From NCBI GenBank assembly GCA_026391235.1, contig JAPLDV010000393.1, positions 1-38,619 on the forward strand: a DNA stretch of 38,619 nucleotides, given 5' to 3'. Shown in pieces: positions 1 to 13,200 of this stretch (the first letter of the stretch is position 1; every line of letters begins with the position of its first letter). Position numbers and translations under genes: made by a program. The notes beneath the pieces were generated by a model that had not been told where the DNA came from, did no database searches, and saw nothing but the letters and a program-made list of their open reading frames with translations. This DNA is from Bacteroidia bacterium. GTDB taxonomy: Bacteria > Bacteroidota > Bacteroidia > Bacteroidales > UBA12481.

Positions 1-708
1 ATTATTTGCCGTTTTTGTTTTAAAAAGCAGGAAAGAAAAATATTATTATTAAGAGAATCATATTTACCTTTATTCTGAGAGCTGTATGCGCGGGGCTATA
101 TAAGAATGTTAAAGTAAGTAAGGTTTTGTTTGTAAAGAATTAGGTAAGTCGGAATTGGGAACCAAAAGAGGTCGCTTTATTCAAGAGTATCGCCCTTAAG
201 CATGTTCTTCATGTGGACATAAGTTAATTCTTTTGGGGGTATCTACCTACCAGTCGCACGACACGTGATAGGCTGATTTTAATGTGGTAAAGATTATTTC
301 GCAGCGGTTTCTTCCTTAAAAATAGTTAACATACAAAGAAGAATTATTTATTAATAATTTTATCTTTTTACTTCAGATTGTTTATATTTTACGATTGATT
401 AGTATTAGTTTACCGGTAGGGTAATATAATTATATTTATTAAAAATTATTATACAGAAAAAATAGATAATACAAAAAGAAACATCAAATAATTAGTTAAG
501 AAATTTATAATAATGACAACCAGGAGGAAAAGAGGGATATTAGCAAAAAATGATGAAGTAATTAATTGTAGGTTTTTAAAATTAAATTTTTGAGATGGAT
601 AGTTTATAAATTAAATATCTTTAATAATCAAAGCAATTTTTTTAAGATCGTTGGCAAAAAATAAAGATTGTCAAAAGCTAGATAATTTTTTAGAGTTTAA
701 AATTATTT
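1..708. other. AT-rich region without a recognisable gene
   Basis: I see no coding region here of convincing length or composition. A somewhat GC-richer patch (about 60-280) contains an 8-bp inverted repeat, CCAAAAGA (162-169) with TCTTTTGG (229-236), that could close a hairpin domain of about 75 nt. I looked for tmRNA, SRP RNA, RNase P and tRNA motifs and found none. A 26-codon ORF at 513-593 with many Arg/Lys is too short to support. The rest is A/T-rich. Confidence 0.5.
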
Positions 709-737
709 AAAAAACGTAGGAGTTAACTACGTTTTTT
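709..737 (-). terminator. Intrinsic terminator of the small HTH gene
   Basis: A perfect 11-bp stem, AAAAAACGTAG (709-719) with CTACGTTTTTT (727-737), encloses a 7-nt loop. Read on the minus strand it lies 25 nt after the stop codon of the HTH gene and runs into a T-rich stretch, as expected for rho-independent termination. It could work in both directions. Confidence 0.75.
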
Positions 738-761
738 GTTTAATTATTTTTTTAATAACCG

Positions 762-1001
762 TTATCCTAAATAAACTTTTCCCTTGGATTCAATCTTTCT
801 GAGAAAGAGTTCAACATCATCTGCTTTATAAACCCTATAATTGTTTATTGGGTTACGGAGAGCCCTTAGTCTTCCGGATTTATCCCAATTTCTTAAGGTT
901 AGGGGAGTAACAGCGAGAAGGCTGGCCACTTCTTTAACCTTAAGATATTTCTTTATGTAAGGTATTTGTATATGATGAAGTCTTGTCGGTATTTTTTTCA
1001 T
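762..1001 (-). CDS. Small excisionase/MerR-type helix-turn-helix protein
   Basis: A 79-residue protein that is essentially one winged helix-turn-helix domain. Residues about 18-70 read KYLKVKEVASLLAVTPLTL, then a recognition-helix segment RNWDKSGRL, a wing RNPINNYRVY and a final helix that starts KADDVELFL. This is the pattern of HTH_17/MerR-like DNA-binding domains found in phage excisionases and small regulators. It has no effector domain, so it probably only binds DNA. It is transcribed away from the giant gene at 1300, has its own terminator and a promoter with the mirrored layout of the giant gene's promoter. The giant protein starts with two domains of the same broad type, so the two proteins may recognise related sites. 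A role in regulating the shared intergenic region is inferred. An excisionase role is less likely because no integrase or attachment site is visible nearby. Confidence 0.8.
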   Translation of the reverse strand: MKKIPTRLHHIQIPYIKKYLKVKEVASLLAVTPLTLRNWDKSGRLRALRNPINNYRVYKADDVELFLRKIESKGKVYLG

Positions 1002-1067
1002 AAATATTGGCTTATTAATGTTTAATAATCTTTTTTAACTTAAAACCTTAATAAAACCTACAATTTA

Positions 1068-1104
1068 ATTTTAACTCTTCTGACTATGGTGTCAATGTGG
1101 AAAA
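1068..1104 (-). promoter_or_regulatory. Promoter of the small HTH gene, with TTTTCCACA box
   Basis: On the minus strand: TTTTCCACA (1104-1096), directly followed by a consensus -35 TTGACA (1095-1090), a 16-nt spacer and a -10 TAAAAT (1073-1068). The 16 bases TGTCAATGTGGAAAAC (1090-1105) reappear in inverse orientation at 1240-1257 with a 2-nt insertion, at the promoter of the giant gene. Confidence 0.6.
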
Positions 1105-1199
1105 CTGAAAAGGGAGAAAAGTTGGTTTTACGCTTCTGATCCCCAGATAGTCCGTTTCTTAGCGATTTATAATTTTTTGATTTTTTTACATTCCAAGGG

Positions 1200-1239
1200 C
1201 CAAAAATCACTACCTTGACCCCAATTTAGTGTTTTTTGG
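1200..1239. repeat. Imperfect dyad between the divergent promoters
   Basis: CCAAAAATCACTA (1200-1212) pairs with TAGTGTTTTTTGG (1227-1239) at 12 of 13 positions around a 14-nt centre. It ends one base before the TTTTCCACA box of the giant gene's promoter. It is a candidate operator for a dimeric regulator, or a DNA hairpin. Function is inferred from position only. Confidence 0.5.
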
Positions 1240-1240
1240 G

Positions 1241-1278
1241 TTTTCCACAGATTGACATGGTGTTATTTGTGCTAAAAT
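1241..1278 (+). promoter_or_regulatory. Promoter of the giant surface protein gene
   Basis: TTTTCCACA (1241-1249), then a consensus -35 TTGACA (1252-1257), a 15-nt spacer and an extended -10 TGCTAAAAT (1270-1278). The predicted transcription start is near 1285, so the leader is only about 15 nt long. There is no Shine-Dalgarno sequence before the ATG at 1300. Confidence 0.65.
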
Positions 1279-1299
1279 GAAGAAATCTCGCCAGTCGAT

Positions 1300-4200
1300 A
1301 TGTTTACAATAATAAGCAGAAATTATATTACCCTCAATAGGGCAGCAAAGATCTCTGGATATGCGCCTGATTATATTAGCTTTTTGATTCGTTCAAGAAA
1401 AATTAAGGGGAAGAAAATTCCAGGGAAAATGTCCTGGGTAATTCCCAAAAATGAGATAATAAAATACGGTTTAAAAAATAAAAATATCGCAAAGCGATAT
1501 TCTTCTTTTTTATTGGACGAGAAATGCTTGACTTTAAAAGAAGCTGCCGCGTTCTCTGGCTACTCTTCCGACCATCTGGGTCATTTAATAAGAGGAGGAA
1601 AAATAAGAGGAAAAAAATTATTTTCAGGAATTTCTTGGGTAACGACAGTGGAGTCCCTTGAGAGCTACAGAAAATCAGCGCATCATATTAAATTAGTTAT
1701 AGAAAATAAAAAAATAAAAGATCAAAAAAATAATTTATCAGATTCTTTTTTAGGTACTAAAAAGACAATAAACTTTTTTAAATTTTTCTCTTTAAGAGCC
1801 CCCAAGAGAGGGGTTGCAGTTGCAGTTTTATTTTTAATTATTTTTAGCGGATTAGTTGCGAGAGCTTTTACATCAAAGAATCAAATCCAAGTTGCGGAAA
1901 TTTATTCAGCGCAAACTATTGGTAATTGGCAAAATCCTCAAAACGTTCAGGGGCCGCCAAGTGTTTTGCCAACGGGAAACATTGATTCTTTTTCTGAAAC
2001 AAATTCTGCGGTTTACAAAAACGGAGCCGTTGATTTGATTGTTCGAAGTTTTCAGCAAACTGAAACACAACAAATTGAAGAGCAGTCAAAAGAGGATAGC
2101 ATAGACCAAGAAACAGAATTAGTTACAGAAATTATTGATGAAGAACAAGCAACGAACACTATAGAAATAATCACAGGATCCCCTGACGAGAAAGTAAACA
2201 ATTCAAAACAGGAAGATGTTATTACGGAAGCCACAACAACGGAAGCTGTTCAATTGGAACAGAGCATAATGTCAGAAGAAGCAACTTCTGTTGAAACAGT
2301 AATACCTGAGACAGAAACAATTTATAATCAAACCGAAACCACAACAATTGAGACGGCGGAACCTCTTTCCTTTCTTGAACAAGTCGGAAAGTTTTTTGGA
2401 GGAGGAATCGTAAAAGCCAAACAAACCCCGAGCTTTGAAGAGCTTACCAAGAAAGAATTCAAGAGCGCAAAAATTAAATTTTCCTTTGCCATTTTTGAAA
2501 AGAAACCCGACGATGTTTTGATAATCGATCCGCAAACAATCGATGGTGAGCAGGCGACAAATACCGGAGCAGAAATCAATGGTGAAAACGCTCCAGAAAT
2601 AATAAATTTTTTTGGAAAGATTAAAAACTTATTTGCTTTTTTAACAAATAAAATAAATGAAATAACAGATGCCTTAGTGTCTAAAATGGTTTTGATAGCA
2701 AAGGCTGAAGAAGGAACATCAACAATATCCGGCATCGAACCTTTCGCGATGGAACAGGCAACCACAGAGGCTTCAGTGTTAATTATTGAAGAAAGTGTCA
2801 CAGAGGAAGAAGCTACAAGTACAGAAGCAATAAATATTGAAAAAGAAACTTCAACAGATGCCACAACAACAGAATTCATGGAAAACAGTTCAGTTGCGAC
2901 AACTACTATTAATGAGGGAACGACAACTGCGGTAACGGAAACGGAAGAAACAGAAGAATCATTATCAAGCGTTGATGCAAAAATTAGAGTTCTCTGGTCC
3001 TTGGACGGAGAGAATTGGCAAATATTATATGTCATTTCTTCTTATCCCTTATCCAATTCTTTAAATAATTTATCAGAATCAGATCAGCTCGGAGATTACT
3101 TTTCTTTTGCCGCCCCGTTTTTAAAAAACTGGGATGATGTAAAAAACCTTCAAATAAAATTTGAAGGAATAGTGGGCGGAGAAACCAAATTTACCGCATT
3201 TTTGGACAGCGTTTGGGTGGAAGCCGAGTATCAGGAAGAAGAAGAAAAAGGAGAGTTCGAGCTAAGACCCGTTAAAAAAGACTGGCGCGCAGACGAGACT
3301 CCGGAGTTTGATGTAATACCAAAAGGAGAAGATCTAGAAAAAAATATTGTTGAAAAATTTATTGAAAGCGCTTCCTCGATCTTTAAAGAGGAGCCAAAGG
3401 TTGGGGCAAACCTAATTAATCCCGACAAGAAAGAGAAATCGCTCCATCGGGGAATAGACTTTAGTCATGAAACCCATTCTCCGACCAAGATAAAGATTTT
3501 CCGGCAGGAAGGGTTTGTCCCCGGACTCCATAAATTAGAAATAAATTACGAAAAAGACGGTAAAACTTATTATTTGGAGCAGGAATTCACCTGGGGAGTT
3601 TTGGCAATCAATACAAATAAATCAATTTATCTTCCCGGAGAAACCGCTTATCTGCAGATGGCAGCGCTAAAAGACGACGGCCATACTCTTTGCTATGCAA
3701 ATTTAAAACTGGAAATCATTTTACCCAACGGCAGCAGCACGTTTCCTGAAATTAAGAATTCAGGCTCTTGCGGACCGGATAACGTAACCGATAAGCCCGA
3801 TTATTTTTCCTATCAGGAGGTTGGTGAAACAGGAATATATCAAATGAAGCTGACCAACCTTGACAACGGGTATGAAATATCTGACAGCTTTGAAGCCAGA
3901 GAGTCGGTTCCTTTTGACATAGAAAGAATCGGCCCAACCAGAATTTATCCTCCTGCCAAGTACGAAATTAAATTAAAGATAAAGCTGAACCAAGATTTCA
4001 AAGGAGAAATTAAAGAAACAGTGCCAGATTCTTTTGCGATTGAAATAGAGAATGACGAGTACCAGATGCAAAGCGCGACCAGCGGAGAAAAGATGATAAG
4101 CTGGAGCGTTGATTGGAAAGCGGGGGAGGAACACGAATTAAAATATCAATTTGATGCGCCTGATATCAGCCCATATATGCACCTGCTGGGGCCCTTGTCT

Positions 4201-7200
4201 TTTGAAAATAATGATGAAAGTCTTATGGGGGGGATTATAAAAAAAGTAAAAGAAACCTTCGGCTCAGAAAACTCCGAATTTAGCGAGGCAAGATACTGGC
4301 AGATTGCTTCCGATGCGGCAACTACACGAATTTTTGTAACATCCACTGCGGCGACAACGTGGACGGTCCCGGCCGGTTGGAATTCCGCGAGCAACACTAT
4401 TGAGGTTATTGGCGGTGCCGGCAGCGGAGGTGATCCAGTGTCTGGCGGAGGCTCTGGAGGAGGTGGAGGCGGCGCATACTCAAAAATAATAAACTTAGTT
4501 CTTACATCGAACGCAACCGTTACGATTCAGGTCGGTTTGGGCGGGGCCGCTCCTGGAAACGGCGTCGCAGGAAAAGCCGGAAGGGACACTTTTTTCAATC
4601 GGACTTCGGGAAGTGCGACATCTTGCACGGCAGGAACAATGTCAATATGCGCAAAAGGCGGCAACGGAGGCACAATAGTGGGTACAGCCGGAACCATTGC
4701 GGCAGGAGGCGCTGGCGGGACAACTACATCAAGTATAGGATCAACCACATATGCCGGCGGAAATGGTGGAGCAGGGCATGCTACCGCTGATTCAGGAGGC
4801 GCAGGAGGAGGAGCAGGCGCTCCGGGTGGCGCAGGTAAAATTGGAGGGAATTCTTACGATGGCGATCCTTTAACTACCGATGGCGCCGGAGGAGGAGGCG
4901 GCGCAGGCGGCGCTTCTTCCACGGCGGGCGTAGTTACAGCGGGAGGAACAGGAGGCGCCGGTGGAAAAGGGCCCACGAACCAGGCAGGAGGAACAGGCGG
5001 ATCAGGCGGCAACGGTGGCGATGGTTCAAATGGAAGCGGAGGAGGCGGATCGGATAACTCCGCAGGAGCCAATCCTAACGGAGGAGGTGGCGGCGCCGGC
5101 CAGGAATGGCAATCTAGTGGGCCATATTATGGCGCTGGTGGAGGCGCCGGCGGCGGCAGTAATTCCAATACGGGGGGCAATGGCGGGCTATACGGCGGAG
5201 GAGGAGGCGGCGGTGAAACTGCTGGCGGAACCGGCGGCCAGGGAATAATTGTTATCACTTACACACCTCTTGATGTAATTTCCGGCACGGTTTTTACTGA
5301 TGAAGGATATACGTCTTCAACAGCCGGCTCGATTGTAAGTCTGGCAATCAACGGGACTAAGGTTGCTTCAACCACAGCATCAGCCGCTAACGGCTCTTAT
5401 TCAATTTATCCCACCTCAACGCCGGCCGCAGGTACCGCCATCCATGTTTATTTGGATAATTCTTCGGAAAAAGGGGTGACAGTAACAAGGCATTCAGGCT
5501 CAGGGGATTTAACCGGACTTGATATTTATAAAGACCACATTATCGTCCGCGATGAAAATTCGGGGCCGATTACCATTGCTGATTTGGACAAATATGATTC
5601 CGGTCAAGACCCCGATATTTTATATCTTGCGTCTTCCACCGCAGGCACCCTTACAGCTTCTTCCACTTCTGATTTTTTTGTCTGGCAAGGAGACACTTTC
5701 GGAAATTACGTAACATCGGGAGTCGCGGCCACCACATCTTTTGCCGATTTAGACATCAGAGGAACATTTACAGCTTCATCCTCTCAAGTCATATCAGTGT
5801 CCGGCAAATGGGACGCAACAACCACCGCTGTTTTTAATTCCGCAAGCTCTACCGTCCTTTTTACTTCCACTCTGGCGACCACGACCATCAGAACCGACGG
5901 TTATCCTTTCTACAATCTGACTTTTAACGGTTCAGGAGGAGTTTGGACATTCCAGGATGCAGCTACTACCACAAATGATTTAACGATAACCGCAGGAACA
6001 GCATCAAGTTCATATGATATGTATGTCTATGGAGGAGATGTTACAGGCAATGGAATCCTTAATTGGACAGGAGGAACTTTCATGCTGGATGGTACGGGGT
6101 ATTTCGGAGGTGCCAGTCCCTGGACTTTCAATAATTTAACCGTTGGATCCGGATCAGGAGAGACGACAATTGAAACATTTTCTACTGCTGGGACAAGTAC
6201 GTGGGCTGCGCCTGCAGATGTAAATGAAGTCGATTTCCTTATCGTTGCCGGCGGCGGAGGCGGAGGAGCCGGTGCGTCTGGATCTTTAAGCGGCGGCGGC
6301 GGCGGCGGGGCCGGTGGTTTGATTGCTGGTAATACGAAAATAACTCCCGAACAAACATATGATATTGTTATTGGCGCCGGCGGGGCTGGTGGCGTTTTTG
6401 ATAACCCATGTCAACCGGGTGGGTCTGGGTCAGACTCAAGTTTTGATGAGGAAGTTGCTGTTGGCGGCGGCGGGGGAGGGGCACAAGCAGCCGGCACCGG
6501 TAAAAATGGCGGGTCTGGCGGAGGGGCTGGCGCATATTCTAATACCGGGGGTCAGGGTACCACCACCCAGGGAAATGATGGAGGCTCGTCAGTAGAGTAT
6601 TCTATCGGAGCCGGCGGCGGCGGCGGGGCAAGTGAGTTAGGAGCGGACACTCCCAATGTTAACGATGGAGGCAATGGGGGAGATGGCGTTCCATCAGATA
6701 TATCTGGGTCTGCTTTATATTCTGCCGGCGGCGGCGGCGGCGGCGGTAGATTAGATTATACAGCCGGAGACGGGGGTCTCGGAGGCGGCGGGGCCGGATC
6801 CGATTCTGCAAGCGCTCCCACAGCAGGTACAGATGGACTGGGGGGCGGCGGAGGAGGGCATCGGGGTGGAAGTGGGGCAATTGGCGGTTCCGGCGTTGTA
6901 ATTATTCGGTATGCTTTACCTGGCACAATAACCGCCACAAGCACGGCCACCACCACGATCTCAGGCGTTTTAACCATTGCCTCAAATCAAACATTAAATG
7001 CCGGCCAAAAGCCATGGGTATTGTCGGGCAGCGGCACTCCTTTTATGGTAAATGGAACCTTTAATTCTGCCACCTCAACTTTTTATTATACAAGCGTAAG
7101 CAACACCACTTCTACCGCAACCACTTATTACAATCTTAATCTGGCGCCTTCCGGATCAGGTTCTCCAACATATAATTTAGGATCAGGTGATTTTGTCGTC

Positions 7201-10200
7201 AATAATAATTTAATTATAATTACAGAAGGAGGAGGCGGCGCTGATGATTCTTGTGTTTCTGGCGGGGGTCTAACCTGTACAACGACATATGCCGGAGCAT
7301 ATACTATTAATAAATTTACTACTGACAACTCTACGGCCACCGCTTCAACCACTTGGACAGTGCCCAGTGGTGTAACTCAAGTGGAGTACCTTGTGATTGG
7401 AGGCGGAGGCGGCGGCGGTGGATATGGGGGAGGAGGCGGAGGCGGCGGCGGTTTCATAACCGGAATAACCAATGTTGCCGGATCAGTTCTTGTCCAAGTC
7501 GGAGGAGGCGGACTTGGAGGATATAATGCAATTTCACAAAATGCTTCAAGCGGCAAAGACTCAATTTTTGCAACAACCACCTCAACAGGCGGTGGTTTTG
7601 GGGGATATTACAATAGTATAAGTCCTGAAACTGGAGGTTCTGGAGGAGGCGGAGTTGGCTTAAGTCGGGCTGGAGCAGCGTCATCGCCCGTTACCTCACC
7701 CGTTCAAGGGTATAAGGGCGGTGATAGTTTAGGAGAGGGCGCTGGAGGCGGAGGCGGCGCTGGCCAGGAAGGTTATCCGAGCGATGCAAACCCCAGCTAT
7801 AACGCTGGCGCAGGAGGTTCTGGGCGTTCATCAAGTATTACGGGCGCATCTACAACATATGCCGGCGGAGGCGGAGGCGGAGGCTATTCTGGTGGTTCTA
7901 ACGGCGCAGGAGGCGCGGGAGGAGGCGGAGCAGGAGGAGCATTAAATCACGGCACTAATGGCTTGGGAGGAGGAGGGGGGGGCAGTTACTCTACTGACGG
8001 CGGCGGCAACGGCGGAGCCGGCGTTGTAATTATTCGGTATCTTGCCCCTTCGCAAGTGACAGTTACAGCCGAAACCAATAATCCGACATTAGATATTAAC
8101 GGCAATATTGCCATTTCCGCCTCTTCCACTTTCATTGCTCCAAACTCTGCTTCTTTCACAATTTCCGGCAACTGGGCCAACACCGGAACGTTTACCCATT
8201 CATCGGGAACCACCACTTTTGACGGAAGCGGCACTTCAACCCTCTCCGGAGCCACCACTTTCTATAACTTCAATTCCATAACTCCGAGCAAGACATTGGT
8301 GTTTGCAACCGGGACTTCAGCCTCAACCACCGTTGCAGGAACTTTTACATTGAACGGACAAGCCACCACCACCAAGATAAAGCTTCTCTCAACCCAGTCC
8401 GGATCATATTGCTACCTTAATGCCTTAGCAACTACCAGCGTTGATTATGTTGACGTCAAAGACAATAACGCCACGGGAAGCGCCAGCGTCATAATTGCCA
8501 GCAATTCTACCGATTCAGGCAATAATGTTAAATGGAGTTTCACAAGTCTCACCGTCTCCGGCACCATATATTCAAACGAAGGAACAACCATAATTACCCC
8601 AAGCCCGACAATATCCCTTATCAAGAACAGCACTTTCTACGCCTCAACCACTGCCACTGGAACCGGAGTCTATGCTTTCTCAAGCGTCTCGGCTTCAGCC
8701 AACGATACCCTGACCGCTTACCTAGACGGAACTTCCACCAAAGGAGCGGTTGTCACAATAACCAACGGAACAACCAGCATCTCTGACTTTGACATCTATG
8801 CAGACCACGTAATAGTGAGAGACGACAATACCAGGTCAGGGCTGACCGTATCCAATATGTCCGGCTGGGACAAGGACAATGATGCGGACATTCTCTTTGA
8901 CGCCTCATCCACCTTAAATGTATATTCTTCAAATGAACTGTATATATGGCCTACAATAGCAGGTAAGTTCAAACCCGGAGCAAACGTATCAACCCATGAC
9001 TTAAAGATTGCTTCCTCCAGTTCTTCATATTACGCTTCTTCCACCCAAGCCATCACCGTTTCCGGATCTTACTCAAACAATGGAACATTCAATTCAGCTT
9101 CTTCCACCATTACCTTTACTTCTGTTTCAGCAGAAATTATTTCAGGAAACCTCAACGCCACCAGCTCTTTCTACAATCTGACCTTTAACGGTTCAGGAGG
9201 AGTTTGGACATTGCAAGGCTCGGCCAGTACCACCCATGATTTAACAACCACCCTTGGCACGGCATCAAGCTCGTATGATATGTATGACTACGGAGGAAAT
9301 GTTACAGGCAACGGAACCCTTAATTGGTCAGGAGGAACCTTTTTGCTAGACGGAACAGGATATTTCGGAGGTACGAGCGCCTGGACTTTTTCTAACCTAA
9401 CCTTTGGAAACGGTTCAGGGTCGGAAACAAATACCGCCACAAGCACCGGAACAACAACTATTTCCAGCGTCTTAACCATTGCTTCAAGCCAAACTTTAAG
9501 TGCCGGCCAAAGGCCCTGGGTATTGTCAGGCAGCAACACTCCTTTTGTCAAAACAGGCACTTTTACTCCAGCCAGCTCAACTTTTTATTATACAAGCGTA
9601 AGCAACACCACTTCTACCGCAACCACTTATTACAATCTTAATCTGGCGCCTTCCGGATCAGGTTCTCCAACATATAATTTAGGATCAGGCGCTTTTGTCA
9701 TCAATAATAATTTAATTATAATTACAGAAGGAGGGGGAGGCGCTGATAATTCTTGTGTTTCCGGCGGGGGTCTAACCTGTACAACAACATATGACGGAGC
9801 ATATACTATTAATAAATTTACTTTATCCGGAACAACTACTGCTTCAACCACTTGGACAGTACCCGCTGGCGTCACTGAAATAGAATACCTCGTGGTTGCT
9901 GGTGGAGGTGGCGGTGGCGGAATATCATCATTTGGTTTCGGCGGAGGCGGTGGCGGTGCTGGCGGGTTATTAAGTAGTACTTCTTATGCCGTATCTCCAG
10001 TTTCATATGATATAACTGTTGGTAGCGGTGGTGCTGGCGGTGCTACTGGACCTTATAGTGGAAGTAATGGAACTCTATCAGCGTTCGACTCAATTATTTC
10101 AACTGGTGGCGGTGGGGGTGCCGGTGGTGATGCATTAACCTACGGAAAAACAGGGGGTTCTGGAGGTGGTGGTGTTCACGGGGCATCAACTGGTGGTTCT

Positions 10201-13200
10201 AATATATCGGGTCAGGGTCAGCTCGGCGGAGGCGACATATCATCATCCGGTCAAGGTGGCGGCGGTGGCGGATCTTCTCAGATTGGTGGTACAGGAGAGA
10301 ATTTAAATACAGGGTATGGAGGTAATGGAACCCAGTCTAATATTACAGGGTCGTTGACTTACTATGCCGGTGGAGGGTCAGGAGGATCAGGGAATACCAA
10401 TGCGGTTATTAGTGATGCTGGATTAGGTGGCGGAGGGAAAGGTGGAACACAACCCTTTAGTCCGGGAAATAATGGTACTTTCTATGGTGGCGGTGCTGGC
10501 GGTGGAACTTCCGCTCGCTCCGGTGACCCGGCAGAACCTGGTGGAAATGGATATATGGGGGTTGTAATTATCAGGTATCTTACCCCTGGAGGATCAGTAA
10601 CAGTTACAGCCGCAACCAATAATCCGACATTAGACATTAACAACAATCTTTCCATTTCCACATCTTCCACTTTCATTGCCCCAAGCTCTGCTTCTTTCAC
10701 AATTGCCGGCAACTGGGCCAATACCGGAACATTTACCCATTCAAACGGAACCACCACTTTTGACGGAAGCGGCACCTCAACTTTTTCCGGAGCCACGACT
10801 TTTTACAATTTTAATTCAATAACTCCGAGCAAGACATTGGTGTTTGCAACCGGAACTTCCGCCTCAACCACCGTTGCAGGAAAATTAACATTAAACGGCG
10901 GAGCCAGCGGAACCAAGATTAAACTGCTTTCAACCCAATCAGGATCATATTCTTACCTTAATGCTTTGGCCAGCACCACAGTTAATTATGTTGATGTCAA
11001 AGACAATAATGCCACAGGAAGCGCCAATATTATAGTTGCCGGCAATTCTACCGATTCAGGCAATAATGTTAAATGGAGTTTCGGCGGAGGAACAGGCGCC
11101 ACCATCTCCGGTACAATATATTCAAACGAAGGGACAACCATAATTACTCCAAGCCCGACAATATCATTAATTAAAAACAGCACCTTCTACGCCTCAACCA
11201 CTGCCAACGGAAGCGGGGTATATACTTTCTCCGTCTCGGCTTCTTCCAGCGATATTCTTACCGCATATCTAGACGGAACTTCCACCAAAGGAGCGGTTGT
11301 CACAATAACCAACGGAACCACCAGCATTTCAGATTTTGACATATATGCAGACCACATAATAGCGAGAGACGACAATACCAGATCAGGACTTACCGTATCC
11401 AATATGTCCAATTGGGACAAGGACAATGACGCGGACATTCTCTTTGACGCCTCATCCACCTTAAATGTATATTCTCCTAATGAATTATATATATGGCCTA
11501 CAATATCAGGACAGTTCAATCCATTAGCTAATGTATCAACGCATGATTTAAAGATTGCTTCTTCGTCCTCGACATATTACGCCTCTTCAACCCAAAGTAT
11601 TACCATTTCCGGATCTTACTCAAACACGGGAATACTTAATGCCGCTTCTTCCACCATTACCTTTACTTCGACAGGCACAGAAACAATATCAGGAAACCTC
11701 AACGCCACCAGCTCTTTCTATAATCTGACCTTTAACGGTTCAGGAGGAGTTTGGACATTGCAAGGAGCGGCCAGTACCACCCATGATTTAACAATCACTC
11801 TTGGCACGGCATCAAGCTCGTATGACATGTATGTCTACGGAGGAAATGTTACAGGCAACGGAACCTTGAACTGGGCTGGAACTAGCACTTTCTTAGTGGA
11901 TGAAACTGGTAACTTCGGTGGAACCACGGCTTGGACTTTCTACAATCTAACCATGGGAAACGGATCAGGATCAGCCACCACCAGCTTGTCTGCCTCCGCG
12001 ACCACGACAGTAACCAACTTTCTGACCATTGCCGCAAACCAAGTCCTCAACGCCGGAACAGGCGTTTTCGACATCCAAGGCCATTCCGTCACCAGCGTCC
12101 CGTTTGTGATCAGCGGAACATTCAACGCCCAGACCTCGACCATAGCTTTTACCACGGACCAATCAACCAACATACCCCAGGCCACTTACTACAATTTGCA
12201 TCTGATCGATCCGCCAAGAGGAGAGATTAACCGGCTGGCCCAGCAATCGGCGGAAACCTTCATCCAAATTTCAGGAGAAAGCTACCAAGCAAACTTGAAA
12301 AAGAAATTGTCGATCACCAGCAGAAATGCTCTGTCAGATCTCATCATTGAAAATATGGAGAGCGCCATAGATTCAACGCCAGTTCCAATCCAGTCGGCCG
12401 AAGCCCTGAAATTTTATCAAAACAATTCCGGCTCCGCGGATCCGGTTTACAGCTTGAAATCTTTAGACAGCAATCTTATTGAGATCGGCGTCCAGCGTCA
12501 CTCTCCGCCCCAGCCGTACCTTAAGCTGAATAAGTGGGACGGGGAAGCTTCTCTGAAAGTCCATATGCCTTTCGTCGTGGACGACGCAGCCCCGTCTTAC
12601 CAGAACGGCAAGATGACCTACCGGGGCAAAGACAAGACAACGGACAAATCCGTTGACGTAGAATTTTACGCCAAGCAACCGGAAAAGATCGTAGAGACCG
12701 ACAGCCAGGGAGGAGACCGCACCTACACCATCAACGAAAACGGCGGAGTTGAGTTTGACACCATTATTTACGAAAAGCCAGAAACCAATTCCATCGTATA
12801 CCCCATGGAAACCCAGAATTTGGATTTCTTCTATCAGGGCCCGCTGAGCGAAGAGAACAAAGATGAGGCCCTGGTCTGCACGGAAACAGAGTGCAAAGAC
12901 AAAGACAACAACATCGTCAGCTATCGTCCGGAGAATGTAGTCGGCTCTTATGCCGTATATTACAAAGACGGCAAATCCGGAGATTTTTCCAAGATGGGGG
13001 GCAAAAATTATATGGCAGGCAAAGCCTTCCATATATATCGTCCCAAAGTGATTGACGCTGCGGGAAATGAGACTTGGGGGGAATTGAACATAGATATTGA
13101 GACCAATGCCATGACAGTCACCGTGCCGCAGAAGTTTTTAGACAAAGCGGCTTATCCGGTAACGGTTGATCCGACTTTCGGATATACGACACAAGGAAGT

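Noticed and set aside
162..236. Possible structured RNA closed by CCAAAAGA/TCTTTTGG
   Set aside because: Only one 8-bp stem and a 4-bp inner hairpin; no promoter, terminator or known RNA motif. An 8-bp match over this distance can arise by chance in AT-rich DNA.
513..593. 26-codon Arg/Lys-rich ORF
   Set aside because: Too short, no promoter, and the AGGAGG in it lies inside the ORF and not before a start.
762..1001. Small HTH gene as excisionase of an integrated element
   Set aside because: No integrase, attachment-site repeats or phage genes in the window; the nearby tRNA genes show no duplicated 3' end.
2328..3035. 235-codon minus-strand ORF opposite the Thr/Glu-rich part of the giant gene
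   Set aside because: It is the mirror of a biased composition (ACA/GAA codons) on the plus strand; low-complexity Ser/Val product, no promoter and no domain.
4325..8046. GC-rich glycine-coding repeats considered as a CRISPR or REP-type array
   Set aside because: No regular repeat-spacer pattern; the repetition is explained by glycine codons in one open frame.
12463..13032. 189-codon minus-strand ORF inside the giant gene
   Set aside because: It lies wholly opposite a well-supported plus-strand frame, has no start signal and no recognisable domain.
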